From Desulforhabdus sp. TSK (GTDB taxonomy: Bacteria; Desulfobacterota; Syntrophobacteria; Syntrophobacterales; Syntrophobacteraceae): DNA of 64,000 nucleotides. The notes below the pieces were generated by a model. It searched no databases. It was given only the letters and a program-made list of their open reading frames with translations, and had not been told where the DNA came from. The position numbers were made by a program, and so were the translations under genes. Shown here in pieces: positions 32,338 through 40,148 of the stretch (position 1 is the stretch's first letter; each line of letters opens with the position of its first letter). The DNA lies in the NCBI RefSeq assembly GCF_022836495.1, contig NZ_BQXM01000006.1:1-64000 (forward strand). Direction: 5' to 3'.

Positions 32338-33258
32338 ATGAAAGCCCTTTTAGTCGGAGAATACAGGGACGGCAAAGTGCTGGCCTCTACCTACGAACTG
32401 GTAGCCTTTGCTGAAAAAATTGGCGCTCAAGCAGCCATGGTCGTGATTGCCGGCAAAGAATCCGTACCGAAATTTGACGGCAGGCTTCACCTTGCAGATG
32501 CTGCCAAACACGGCGAGTACAATCCCGATGTGCACAAAAAGTTGATCCAGGAAGCGGTGAACCGTGAAAATCCCGACATGGTGGTGCTGGCACACTCATC
32601 CTATGGTTGGGATCTGGCGCCGCGCCTTGCCGTTGCCCTCGGTGCAGCTCAGATATCCGAAGTGGTGGGGTATGCGGACGGTGCATTCGTTGTTCCAGCC
32701 TGCAATGCTAAAATGCGCCGGAACCTCAAGTCAAAAACCCCTGTCACTGTCGTTACGCTCCAGTCGGGTGCTTTTACGCTGGATGGAGATCCGGAAGGAG
32801 CCCCTGCCATCGAGCCTCTGGATACACCCGACGCAGCTTCGACCATTGAGTTTGTCGGCTACGAAGCGGCGCAGAAATCGGATGTTGACCTGAGTCGTGC
32901 CGAAGTCATCGTCAGTGCCGGCCGGGGAATTGGCAAAAAGGATAACGTCGAAATGATCGCAAAACTGGCTGATGCCATCGGTGGACAGCTTGGGGCCAGC
33001 CGACCGGTGGTTGATTCCGAATGGGTCGATCATTCGAGGCAGGTCGGGACGACCGGCCAGACCGTGTCGCCGAAGCTCTACATTGCATGCGGCATTTCAG
33101 GGGCCATCCAACACCTGGCCGGTATGAAAAAATCCGAATTCGTTGTCGCCATCAACACGGATCCGGATGCCCCCATCAGCGAAATCGCGGATGTAATGGT
33201 GCTGGCGGATCTCACACAGTTTGTCCCTGTATTGACGGAAAAACTGAAGGTAATGTGA
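32338..33258 (+). CDS. etfA: Electron transfer flavoprotein alpha subunit
   Basis: This 306-residue EtfA has the conserved FAD-binding C-terminal domain: [59 protein letters not shown], and [19 protein letters not shown]. The N-terminal domain shows [19 protein letters not shown]. It is the last gene of the operon, followed by a strong terminator convergent with sat. Start has AAGGAGATC. With EtfB it accepts electrons from acyl-CoA dehydrogenases 1 and 2 and hands them to the EMO-like protein (inferred from operon content). Confidence 0.95.
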   Translation: MKALLVGEYRDGKVLASTYELVAFAEKIGAQAAMVVIAGKESVPKFDGRLHLADAAKHGEYNPDVHKKLIQEAVNRENPDMVVLAHSSYGWDLAPRLAVALGAAQISEVVGYADGAFVVPACNAKMRRNLKSKTPVTVVTLQSGAFTLDGDPEGAPAIEPLDTPDAASTIEFVGYEAAQKSDVDLSRAEVIVSAGRGIGKKDNVEMIAKLADAIGGQLGASRPVVDSEWVDHSRQVGTTGQTVSPKLYIACGISGAIQHLAGMKKSEFVVAINTDPDAPISEIADVMVLADLTQFVPVLTEKLKVM

Positions 33259-33278
33259 GAAAGCCAGGATGATCGAAA

Positions 33279-33318
33279 AAAAACAGCCCGCCCTTTCTTC
33301 TGAAAGGGCGGGCTGCTC
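33279..33318. terminator. Terminator between etfA and sat (bidirectional)
   Basis: CAGCCCGCCCTTTC and GAAAGGGCGGGCTG form a 14-bp stem with a TTCT loop. On the minus strand it is followed by eight T, ideal for ending sat. In the plus direction the tail is only CTCATTT. Confidence 0.92.
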
Positions 33319-33361
33319 ATTTAAGAAAACCGCGATAAACCGAGACTGCGCTGCTAATGTC

Positions 33362-34552
33362 CTATTTCAAGGTGGACTGATAGTAGCCCATGAGGATCTT
33401 CGCCACTTCCGGACGGGAGAATTCCGGTGGAGGTGCCTGGCCTTCGGAAAGCATCGCACGGACCTTGGTGCCCGAGAGCAGAATGAAGTCATCCTTCGTG
33501 TGATCGGGTACGTCGCGCATCATGACCACGCGGCCGAGCTTCTTGGACCATGCGGTATGGTCGGCCATGTAAATTTCGATTTCCAGGGCGCCCTTGGGCA
33601 CTTCGTCGGTGAAAATGGTCTGCGCATCGAACGGACCATAATAGTCGCCGACACCGGCGTGGTCGCGGCCCACGATGAAGTGCGTGCAACCGCAGTTCTG
33701 ACGGAATAAGGCATGCAAAACGGCTTCGCGGGGGCCTGCGTACAGCATGTCGAAGCCATAGCCCGTGATCAATACCGTGTTGGGCTCGAAATAGAGCTCC
33801 ACCATCTTCCGGATGCAGGCGTCGCGAACGTCCGCCGGGATATCCCCGGGCTTCAGGCGGCCGAGCAGCATGTGAATGAGGATACCGTCGGCTTTGACAT
33901 CGTTGTAAGCCATGCGGCAAAGCTCTTCATGAGCGCGGTGCATGGGGTTACGCGTCTGGAAGGCAACGACTTTTTGCCAGCCGAGCTTCTGCATCTCTTC
34001 GCGAATCTGATAGGCGGTGCGGAAGGTTTCGGGGAAATCCAGCTCAAAATAGGAATAGTTGAGCACTTTGATGGGGCCGGAAACCGCGAAATTACCCACC
34101 GTATTGAAAGCCTTTACACCCGGATGCTCCATATCGTCGGTGCGGTAGACTTTTTCGGTCATGAACTTCATCTGGTCGGCAGTGATCTCTTCGATAGCTT
34201 CCACGTCCTGAATGGCCAGAACCGGGTTGCCCGCAACGTTGGGGTCGCGCAGAGCGATTCTCTTGGCGCCTTTGATGGGAGCGGGATCTTTGATCACATT
34301 CACAATGGGAACGGGGAAGAAAAGACCCTTCGTGGTCGTCATTTTGTCTGCACAGCTCATGGCATCCGCTACGTTCATGAAGCCGGTCAGGGGGTTGAAG
34401 TAGCCGCCGCCCATCATAACGGCGTTACCGGCTGCTGCCGAAGAAATCACGACGGAAGGCAGGCTCATGGCTTCCTTTGCCAGTTCTTCGCGCATTTTTG
34501 CGTCCATTACGTAAAGCGGGTTCAACGTGGTCGATCCATGTGGCTTAATCAT
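33362..34552 (-). CDS. sat: Sulfate adenylyltransferase (ATP sulfurylase)
   Basis: This 396-residue dissimilatory-type ATP sulfurylase activates sulfate to APS. The active-site motifs are QTRNPMHRAHEELCRMA (QxRNP and HxxH-like) and GRDHAGVGDYYGPFDAQ. Further conserved parts are SGTKVRAMLSEGQAPPPEFS and GGGYFNPLTGFMNVADA. The APS kinase domain of assimilatory fusions is absent. The start at 34552 has GAGAGGAAAGAA; the longer frame upstream is not homologous. It stands alone with its own terminator. Its product feeds AprBA, encoded about 11 kb away on the same strand, with a catabolic operon in between. Confidence 0.97.
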   Translation of the reverse strand: MIKPHGSTTLNPLYVMDAKMREELAKEAMSLPSVVISSAAAGNAVMMGGGYFNPLTGFMNVADAMSCADKMTTTKGLFFPVPIVNVIKDPAPIKGAKRIALRDPNVAGNPVLAIQDVEAIEEITADQMKFMTEKVYRTDDMEHPGVKAFNTVGNFAVSGPIKVLNYSYFELDFPETFRTAYQIREEMQKLGWQKVVAFQTRNPMHRAHEELCRMAYNDVKADGILIHMLLGRLKPGDIPADVRDACIRKMVELYFEPNTVLITGYGFDMLYAGPREAVLHALFRQNCGCTHFIVGRDHAGVGDYYGPFDAQTIFTDEVPKGALEIEIYMADHTAWSKKLGRVVMMRDVPDHTKDDFILLSGTKVRAMLSEGQAPPPEFSRPEVAKILMGYYQSTLK

Positions 34553-34830
34553 AATTCTTTCCTCTCTAACCTGATTCCTGATTGATGTATTTCTCCACTG
34601 ACTCGTGAAACTAAACCCTCTTGCCAAAGTTACCGCATGTGTTTTGGGGCACATGCCGCCCCCCCCTGGATAGTAAAAATCAGGCCCTCCTCCACTACCG
34701 GCAGCCCCCCAAAGCAGCCAGGGTCAATATAAAGTTGCGGTGCGTGATCTCCTGTCGTTGGAACCACCCACCAGACCTGCCAAAGCAATTCCTTAAAGTT
34801 CACTTTGATTCCACGATACGATCGTGGTAA

Positions 34831-34858
34831 CTGTTATCAAATTTTTCCTTGATGTCAA
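34831..34858 (-). promoter_or_regulatory. Candidate promoter of sat
   Basis: On the minus strand TTGACA is followed after 16 bp by TAACAG, about 280 bp before sat. The -35 is perfect and the -10 is weak. If real, sat has a leader about as long as that of aprBA. The 34553-34991 gap otherwise shows no gene I can support. Confidence 0.3.
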
Positions 34859-34991
34859 GCTGAAACTGTTATGTTTTTCACAATCCAGTGCTGCCATGCG
34901 GCCAGTTGTGATGGTTCAAGATGGCTGCAGGAGTGCAGCCCAGACATCCGGACATATTGATCACAGAGTGGGAGGCTTGGTACAGCAGCAT

Positions 34992-36035
34992 ATGGGTGCA
35001 TTTTGGCCTAGAACATTGAGGACGGCGATTACGTTTGGGCGGACAACAACCGGCCGACATGTGATGGCTCTCATCGTCCTCTCGATCCTTCTCATCGGTT
35101 TTGGGACTCTTGGATATGTCATCATCGAGGGCTATCCTTTCATTGACGCTCTTTATATGACGATCATCACCCTCACCACGGTGGGCTTTGGGGAAGTGAG
35201 GCCTCTCGGCCGCAACGGGCGCATTTTTACCATTCTGCTCATCATGATGGGAGCCGGGTTCGTCGCTTACAACCTGACCTACTTCAGCGGGCTCCTTCTG
35301 GACGGGAATTGGCTCGATGTTTATCGGAGGCGCAAATTGGGAAGACGGCTGGAAGAGCTCAAAGATCATTACATCATTTGCGGGTATGGCCAGATGGGAC
35401 AAATCATCGTACAGGAATTGAGCCGCTATCATGTGCCTTCCGTGGTGATTGAAAAGGATGAATCCCTCCTGGTCAAACTGAGAGAAAAGCAGGTTCTCTA
35501 CCTCTCCGGAGACGCCATCGAGGAGGAAAACCTCATGGCCGCAGGCATCCTGAAGGCCAAGGGGCTCGTTTCCGTGGTCAGCAAGGATACCGACAATGTC
35601 TTCATTGTGCTCACCGCAAGGGACATCAAAAAAGATCTCTACATTTTCAGCCGCGCCGGCGCGCCCGGAAGCGAGAAGCGGCTCTACAAGGCGGGCGCAA
35701 ACCGCGTCGTCGCCCCGTTCGCCATTGGGGCGACGCGCATTGCCCAAAACATCTTGCGGCCGACCGTGACGGATTTCCTGGAGTTGGCGTTGTCGGAGGA
35801 GGGGATGGAGCTGAGCATGGAGGAGTTCTACCTGGCGGAGCGATGTCAGCTCGTGGGGAAGGAGCTCATGGATTCGGGAATTCGGAGTCGCTACAACCTC
35901 ATCGTGGTGGCCATCAAACAGCGTGACGGCCGCATGATTTACAATCCCTCGCCCAAGCAGCAGCTCCAGGAAGGTGATATTCTCGTGGTCATTGGGCCCA
36001 AGGACAATCTATTGCGATTCTCCAGCGAGCTTTAG
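34992..36035 (+). CDS. Two-helix potassium channel with RCK (TrkA-N/TrkA-C) domains
   Basis: A first membrane helix (MALIVLSILLIGFGTLGYVI) is followed by the pore loop with selectivity filter TLTTVGFGEV and a second helix (ILLIMMGAGFVAYNLTYF). A cytoplasmic RCK domain with a Rossmann NAD-type motif HYIICGYGQMGQIIVQEL comes next, and a TrkA-C domain closes the protein (CQLVGKELMDSGIRSRYNLI onward). It should be a ligand-gated K+ channel of the MthK/Kch type. The frame is open from GTG at 34824, but residues before the ATG at 34992 do not resemble channel N-termini. No clear ribosome-binding site supports either start, so the 5' end is uncertain. Confidence 0.85.
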   Translation: MGAFWPRTLRTAITFGRTTTGRHVMALIVLSILLIGFGTLGYVIIEGYPFIDALYMTIITLTTVGFGEVRPLGRNGRIFTILLIMMGAGFVAYNLTYFSGLLLDGNWLDVYRRRKLGRRLEELKDHYIICGYGQMGQIIVQELSRYHVPSVVIEKDESLLVKLREKQVLYLSGDAIEEENLMAAGILKAKGLVSVVSKDTDNVFIVLTARDIKKDLYIFSRAGAPGSEKRLYKAGANRVVAPFAIGATRIAQNILRPTVTDFLELALSEEGMELSMEEFYLAERCQLVGKELMDSGIRSRYNLIVVAIKQRDGRMIYNPSPKQQLQEGDILVVIGPKDNLLRFSSEL

Positions 36036-36228
36036 CGATTTTGCATCCGAGATCCGCCCCATAGGAAATTTTCAGCTTTTCAAAAGATTTGACAATCACA
36101 AATGCTTTTCCTATAAAACAAACGGATTTCTACAATGAGACAGACCCAATGGTTTGTTATTCATTCACTCAGGCTCATCCCGGTTGCACCGGGCCATTCA
36201 CCTTATTCGTCTCACCATGGAGGGATCA

Positions 36229-37410
36229 ATGCAACAGGCGGTTATTGTCAGCGCGCTTAGAACTCCCGTCGGCAGTTTTGGAAAATCTCTGGCATCCGTT
36301 CCGGCGGTGGATCTGGGCGTGCTGGTTCTCAAGGAAACTTTGAAGCGCATGCAGCTCGACCCGGGACAGATCGACGAGGTCATCCTTGGAAATGTACTGC
36401 AGGCCGGTCTGGGGCAAAATCCCGCACGTCAAGTGGCGATTCATGCCGGGCTTCCCCAGGAAACTCCTGCGTTCACCATCAATAAGGTCTGCGCTTCCGG
36501 CTTGAAATCGGTTTTCCTCGCTGCCCAGGCGGTCATGCTGGGGGATGCGGAAGTCGTCGTGGCTGGAGGAATGGAGAACATGAGCCGCGCCCCTTATGCC
36601 TTGAATGGTGCACGGTGGGGCCAGCGCATGGGTGATGGGAAGTTGATCGACCTCATGATCCTCGACGGGCTATGGGATGCTTTCAATGGATACCACATGG
36701 GGAACACCGCAGAGAACGTTTCGGCCAAATTCGGGGTAAGCCGGCAGGATCAGGATGAGCTGGCATTGGCCAGTCAACAGAAGGCCGAAGCCGCCATCAA
36801 GAGCGGCAGGTTCAAAGACGAAATCATCCCGGTTCCGCTGCCTCAAAAGAAAGGCGCACCGGTACTTTTCGATACGGACGAACATCCCCGCCTGGGGACG
36901 ACGATGGAAGCATTGAAGAAGCTCCCGCCCGCCTTTAAACCCGATGGGACGGTGACCGCAGGCAATGCTTCGGGAATCAATGACGGTGCGGCCATCATCA
37001 TGGTCATGTCGGACAAGAAGGCTGCATCATTGGGATTCAAGCCCATGGCCGTCATCAAGAGCTACGCTTCCAGCGGCGTGGATCCCACCATCATGGGCAT
37101 CGGACCCATTCGGGCGAGCCAAAAGGCTCTGGCGCGTGCGGGCTGGAAGGCTCAGGAGCTGGATCTGGTCGAGGCCAACGAGGCTTTTGCTGCTCAGGCC
37201 GTTGCCGTGAACCGCGAAATGGGCTGGGATCTTTCCAAGGTCAATGTCAATGGAGGGGCCGTTGCCATCGGGCACCCCATCGGTGCATCCGGTGCACGCA
37301 TTTTGACGACGCTGCTGCACGAGATGCAGAAGCGGGATGCCAAGAAGGGACTGGCAACCCTGTGTATCGGCGGGGGCCAGGGATCGGCCATTGTTGTGGA
37401 ACGTCCCTAG
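36229..37410 (+). CDS. Acetyl-CoA C-acetyltransferase (thiolase)
   Basis: This 393-residue thiolase has the acylated Cys in [18 protein letters not shown], then [17 protein letters not shown], the [19 protein letters not shown] histidine motif, and [14 protein letters not shown] with the second cysteine. It interconverts acetoacetyl-CoA and two acetyl-CoA, or cleaves longer 3-ketoacyl-CoA. The ATG at 36229 has GGAGGGAT nine bases upstream. It heads a three-gene plus-strand unit with a crotonase and an acyl-CoA dehydrogenase, the core of butyrate/crotonate beta-oxidation. A 3-hydroxybutyryl-CoA dehydrogenase is missing from this cluster. The 36036-36228 gap shows no gene. Confidence 0.93.
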   Translation: MQQAVIVSALRTPVGSFGKSLASVPAVDLGVLVLKETLKRMQLDPGQIDEVILGNVLQAGLGQNPARQVAIHAGLPQETPAFTINKVCASGLKSVFLAAQAVMLGDAEVVVAGGMENMSRAPYALNGARWGQRMGDGKLIDLMILDGLWDAFNGYHMGNTAENVSAKFGVSRQDQDELALASQQKAEAAIKSGRFKDEIIPVPLPQKKGAPVLFDTDEHPRLGTTMEALKKLPPAFKPDGTVTAGNASGINDGAAIIMVMSDKKAASLGFKPMAVIKSYASSGVDPTIMGIGPIRASQKALARAGWKAQELDLVEANEAFAAQAVAVNREMGWDLSKVNVNGGAVAIGHPIGASGARILTTLLHEMQKRDAKKGLATLCIGGGQGSAIVVERP

Positions 37411-37449
37411 ATTTGCAGGGGACTCTTGAGAAACAAGGAATTTTTCGTT

Positions 37450-38241
37450 ATGGCTTATGACAATATTCTGTTTGAAGTAAAGGATGGTGTAGGGCTCCTC
37501 ACGTTCAACAGGCCCAAGGCTCTGAATGCACTGAATCCCCAGACGCTGGCTGAAGTGGAGTCCGTCGTGGACCTCGTCAGCAAAGACGACAACATTCACG
37601 TGCTGGTTCTCACCGGAGCAGGGGACAAGGCCTTTGTGGCGGGAGCGGACATTTCGGAATTTCCCAAGATGAATCCCCTCCAGGCGAGACGCTTTTCCGA
37701 GAAGGGGCAGGAAGTATTTTTCAAACTGGAACAGCTGCCCAAGCCCGTGCTGGCCTGTGTCAACGGCTTTGCTCTGGGCGGGGGCTGTGAGATCGCCATG
37801 AGCTGCGATTTCATTTATGCAAGCGATAAGGCCAAATTTGGTCAGCCCGAGGTGAATCTCGGGGTGACTCCTGGTTTCGGTGGAACGCAGAGGCTTCCTC
37901 GACTCATCGGCCGCGCCAAGGCCAAAGAGTTGTGCATGACCGGGGAGATGATCGACGCGCAGCAGGCTAAAGATCTTGGCCTGGTCGCCAAAGTTTTCCC
38001 TGCGGACCAGCTCATGGACGAAACCATGAAGGTGGCCAAAATGCTCGCTACAAGAGGACAGGGTGTGTTGCGCAGCGTCAAGCAGTTGGTGGACCGCGGC
38101 ATGGACGTGGACCTCAAGACGGGTTGCGCCCTGGAGGCGGAAGCCTGGGGCATTTGTTTTGCCAGCCAGGATATGAAGGAAGGAGTCTCCGCCTTCCTGG
38201 AGAAGCGTAAGCCCGCGTTCAAAGGGGGATTCGAGAGCTAG
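37450..38241 (+). CDS. Enoyl-CoA hydratase (crotonase family)
   Basis: This 263-residue crotonase-fold protein has LLTFNRPKALNALNPQTL, the oxyanion-hole segment KAFVAGADISEFPKM, and both catalytic glutamates expected of a hydratase, in GFALGGGCEIAMSCDF and FGQPEVNLGVTPGFGGTQRL. It should hydrate crotonyl-CoA or similar short enoyl-CoA esters. It lies 39 bp after the thiolase and 92 bp before the dehydrogenase on the same strand. The ATG at 37450 was preferred to the TTG at 37426 because the AAGGAA motif lies between them. Confidence 0.92.
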   Translation: MAYDNILFEVKDGVGLLTFNRPKALNALNPQTLAEVESVVDLVSKDDNIHVLVLTGAGDKAFVAGADISEFPKMNPLQARRFSEKGQEVFFKLEQLPKPVLACVNGFALGGGCEIAMSCDFIYASDKAKFGQPEVNLGVTPGFGGTQRLPRLIGRAKAKELCMTGEMIDAQQAKDLGLVAKVFPADQLMDETMKVAKMLATRGQGVLRSVKQLVDRGMDVDLKTGCALEAEAWGICFASQDMKEGVSAFLEKRKPAFKGGFES

Positions 38242-38333
38242 GAATGTAGTCATCGTATTGTCAAGTCCAACATCCGATAGTTTGCTCGAGTGGAAGATGA
38301 ACTGGATCGCATTTTCAAGTGGAGGTGACCTCA

Positions 38334-39482
38334 ATGAATTTTGATCTGACCGAAGAACAAAAGATGATTCAAGATATGGCTCGTAAGTTTGCTGAGCGTG
38401 AAATCAAACCTGTAGCGGCGGAACTGGATCGTACCCATGAGCATCCAGCGGAATTGGTCGCGAAGATGGGTGAGCTCGGATTGATGGGCGTTGCCATTCC
38501 CGAGGAATACGGCGGAGCGGGAATGGATTATATTTGCTATGTCCTGGCCATGGTCGAGATTTCCAAGGCGTGCGCTTCGTGTGGCGTGATCATGAGCGTC
38601 TGCAACAGTCTCTACTGTTTTCCCGTGAACGCATACGGAACAGATGAGCAGAAGAAAAAGTATCTCACTCCCGTCGCCAGCGGCCAGGCCCTCGGCTGCT
38701 ATGGGCTGACGGAAGCAGGCGCGGGCTCCGACCCTGCAAAAATGCTCACCACGGCTGTTCTCGACGGCGATGAATGGGTCATCAACGGAACGAAAAAATT
38801 CATCACGAACGGAAACGTGGCAGGTTACTGCGTCCTCGCGGCCGTAACGGACAAGAGCGCCGGTTATAAAGGGATCAGCTCCTTCATTGTCGACCTGAAT
38901 AACACTCCGGGCTTTAAAGTCGGTACCGTTGAAGACAAGATGGGCATCACCGCTTCGGGCACGGCGGAGCTGGTTTTCGAAGACGCACGCATTCCCAAGG
39001 AGAATTTGCTGGGTAAACCGGGGGAAGGTTTCAAACAAATGCTCACCACCCTGGATGGCGGCCGCATCGGCATCGCTTCCCAGGCACTGGGCATTGGCTA
39101 CGCCGCCCTGGACGAGGCCATCGAGTACAGCAAGACGAGAGAGCAGTTCGGCAAGCCCATTTCCGCTTTCCAGGCCATTCAGTGGAAGCTGGCCGACATG
39201 GCCACCCAGCTGGATGCCTCGCTGCTCCTGACGCTGCGGGCCGCCTGGCTGGAGCAGAATCATCGCCATTATGAAAAAGAAGCCGCCATGGGCAAGCTGC
39301 TCTCTTCCGACGTCGCCATGTGGGCTGCCGTAGAGGGTGTTCAGGTCCTGGGAGGCTATGGATTCTGCAAAGACTATCCAATGGAACGTCACATGAGAGA
39401 TGCCAAGATCACCCAGATCTACGAAGGAACCAATGAAATCATGCGTCTGGTGATCGCTCGCAACCTTTTGAAACAGCGCTAA
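38334..39482 (+). CDS. Acyl-CoA dehydrogenase 3, short-chain (butyryl-CoA type)
   Basis: This 382-residue acyl-CoA dehydrogenase starts MNFDLTEEQKMIQDMARKFA. It has YGLTEAGAGSDPAKMLTTAV and NGTKKFITNGNVAGYCVLAA for FAD binding, REQFGKPISAFQAIQWKLAD, and the catalytic Glu364 in QIYEGTNEIMRLVIARNLLK. This is the pattern of short-chain butyryl-CoA dehydrogenases. A strong AGGTGA site precedes the ATG at 38334. It completes a thiolase-crotonase-dehydrogenase unit ended by the terminator at 39524. Its electrons would also go through Etf, perhaps the etfBA pair 5 kb upstream. Confidence 0.95.
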   Translation: MNFDLTEEQKMIQDMARKFAEREIKPVAAELDRTHEHPAELVAKMGELGLMGVAIPEEYGGAGMDYICYVLAMVEISKACASCGVIMSVCNSLYCFPVNAYGTDEQKKKYLTPVASGQALGCYGLTEAGAGSDPAKMLTTAVLDGDEWVINGTKKFITNGNVAGYCVLAAVTDKSAGYKGISSFIVDLNNTPGFKVGTVEDKMGITASGTAELVFEDARIPKENLLGKPGEGFKQMLTTLDGGRIGIASQALGIGYAALDEAIEYSKTREQFGKPISAFQAIQWKLADMATQLDASLLLTLRAAWLEQNHRHYEKEAAMGKLLSSDVAMWAAVEGVQVLGGYGFCKDYPMERHMRDAKITQIYEGTNEIMRLVIARNLLKQR

Positions 39483-39523
39483 GAGATTCCCGCCGCGGTC
39501 TTCGGAAGGATGATGAAAAAAAC

Positions 39524-39563
39524 CAAAGCCCCGAATGGCGGACAGCCTTTCGGGGCTTTTTTT
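39524..39563. terminator. Bidirectional rho-independent terminator
   Basis: AAAGCCCCGAA and TTCGGGGCTTT pair around a loop of about 14 nt and are followed by TTTT on the plus strand. The minus strand also has a T-rich tail (TTTGGTTTTTTT). It ends the beta-oxidation unit and may end the rpsU transcript. Confidence 0.88.
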
Positions 39564-39745
39564 GCGGCTTCAATCTTCCATTTTGAATCTTCTCCGGGAT
39601 GGTGCTTCCGGGAGAGAAGGAGTGGCGCAGGCAGACCAACGTTATACCCGAGGGGGTTTTCTCTTTGCTTTCATTTTTTCTTCCTCAGTTCATCCGTATG
39701 ACCTCACGTCGTTGCGGCACCACAGAGGAAATAAGTATCAAGGTA

Positions 39746-39937
39746 TTAAGACCTCATCATGCGGCGTTCCCGCCTCTGGATGCGCTTGATCGCTTTCTTT
39801 TTCTTGATGCGACGGCGCTCCCCCTTGGAAAGATAATAGTTATGGCGACGCAAGACAGGTTGGACGTTCTTTTGAAAGTCTTTGCGGAGCTTTCGTATTT
39901 TCTTCTCTATGTTTTCTCTTGTTTCGGACTCCGACAT
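39746..39937 (-). CDS. rpsU: Small ribosomal subunit protein S21
   Basis: This 63-residue, extremely basic protein has the S21 layout: a helix IRKLRKDFQKNVQPVLRRH, the conserved NYYLSKGERRRIKKKKAIKR, then an Arg-rich tail. In bacterial S21 this region binds 16S rRNA near the anti-Shine-Dalgarno. The start ATG overlaps the preceding small frame by TGA-ATG, implying coupled translation. It is downstream of an EF-G gene on the same strand, making a small translation-related transcript. Confidence 0.75.
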   Translation of the reverse strand: MSESETRENIEKKIRKLRKDFQKNVQPVLRRHNYYLSKGERRRIKKKKAIKRIQRRERRMMRS

Positions 39938-40081
39938 TCAGTACTCACCTACCTTTCCGCAAAAAACTTCGACGGTCTCAACATGCTTCTTCTTCAAAAA
40001 AACGCCGAAATGCTCTATACCGTCCTTCAGAGCATCCCAGCGCAAAATGGGCTTTTCGTTGGTTGCCTGCCAAAACCCCAT
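39938..40081 (-). CDS. Small ORF (47 residues) between EF-G and rpsU
   Basis: An open frame MGFWQATNEKPILRWDALKD continues GIEHFGVFLKKKHVETVEVF and ends CGKVGEY. The stop directly abuts the rpsU ATG. It has coding-like composition and lies in frame and on strand with its neighbours, but the ribosome-binding site is weak and I recognise no family. The start may lie further upstream at a TTG. It could be a real small protein or a coupling leader for rpsU. Confidence 0.4.
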   Translation of the reverse strand: MGFWQATNEKPILRWDALKDGIEHFGVFLKKKHVETVEVFCGKVGEY

Positions 40082-40148
40082 AACCCCGGCAAAATAAATC
40101 AACTGATCCCAAATATCAAGAAAATATAATAAGTTTTTGAAGATGGAT

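Noticed and set aside
31531-33258. EtfAB as an electron-bifurcating pair
   Set aside because: The adjacent EMO-like quinone oxidoreductase and the absence of a bifurcation partner in the operon argue for ordinary electron transfer; a motif-level test was not possible here.
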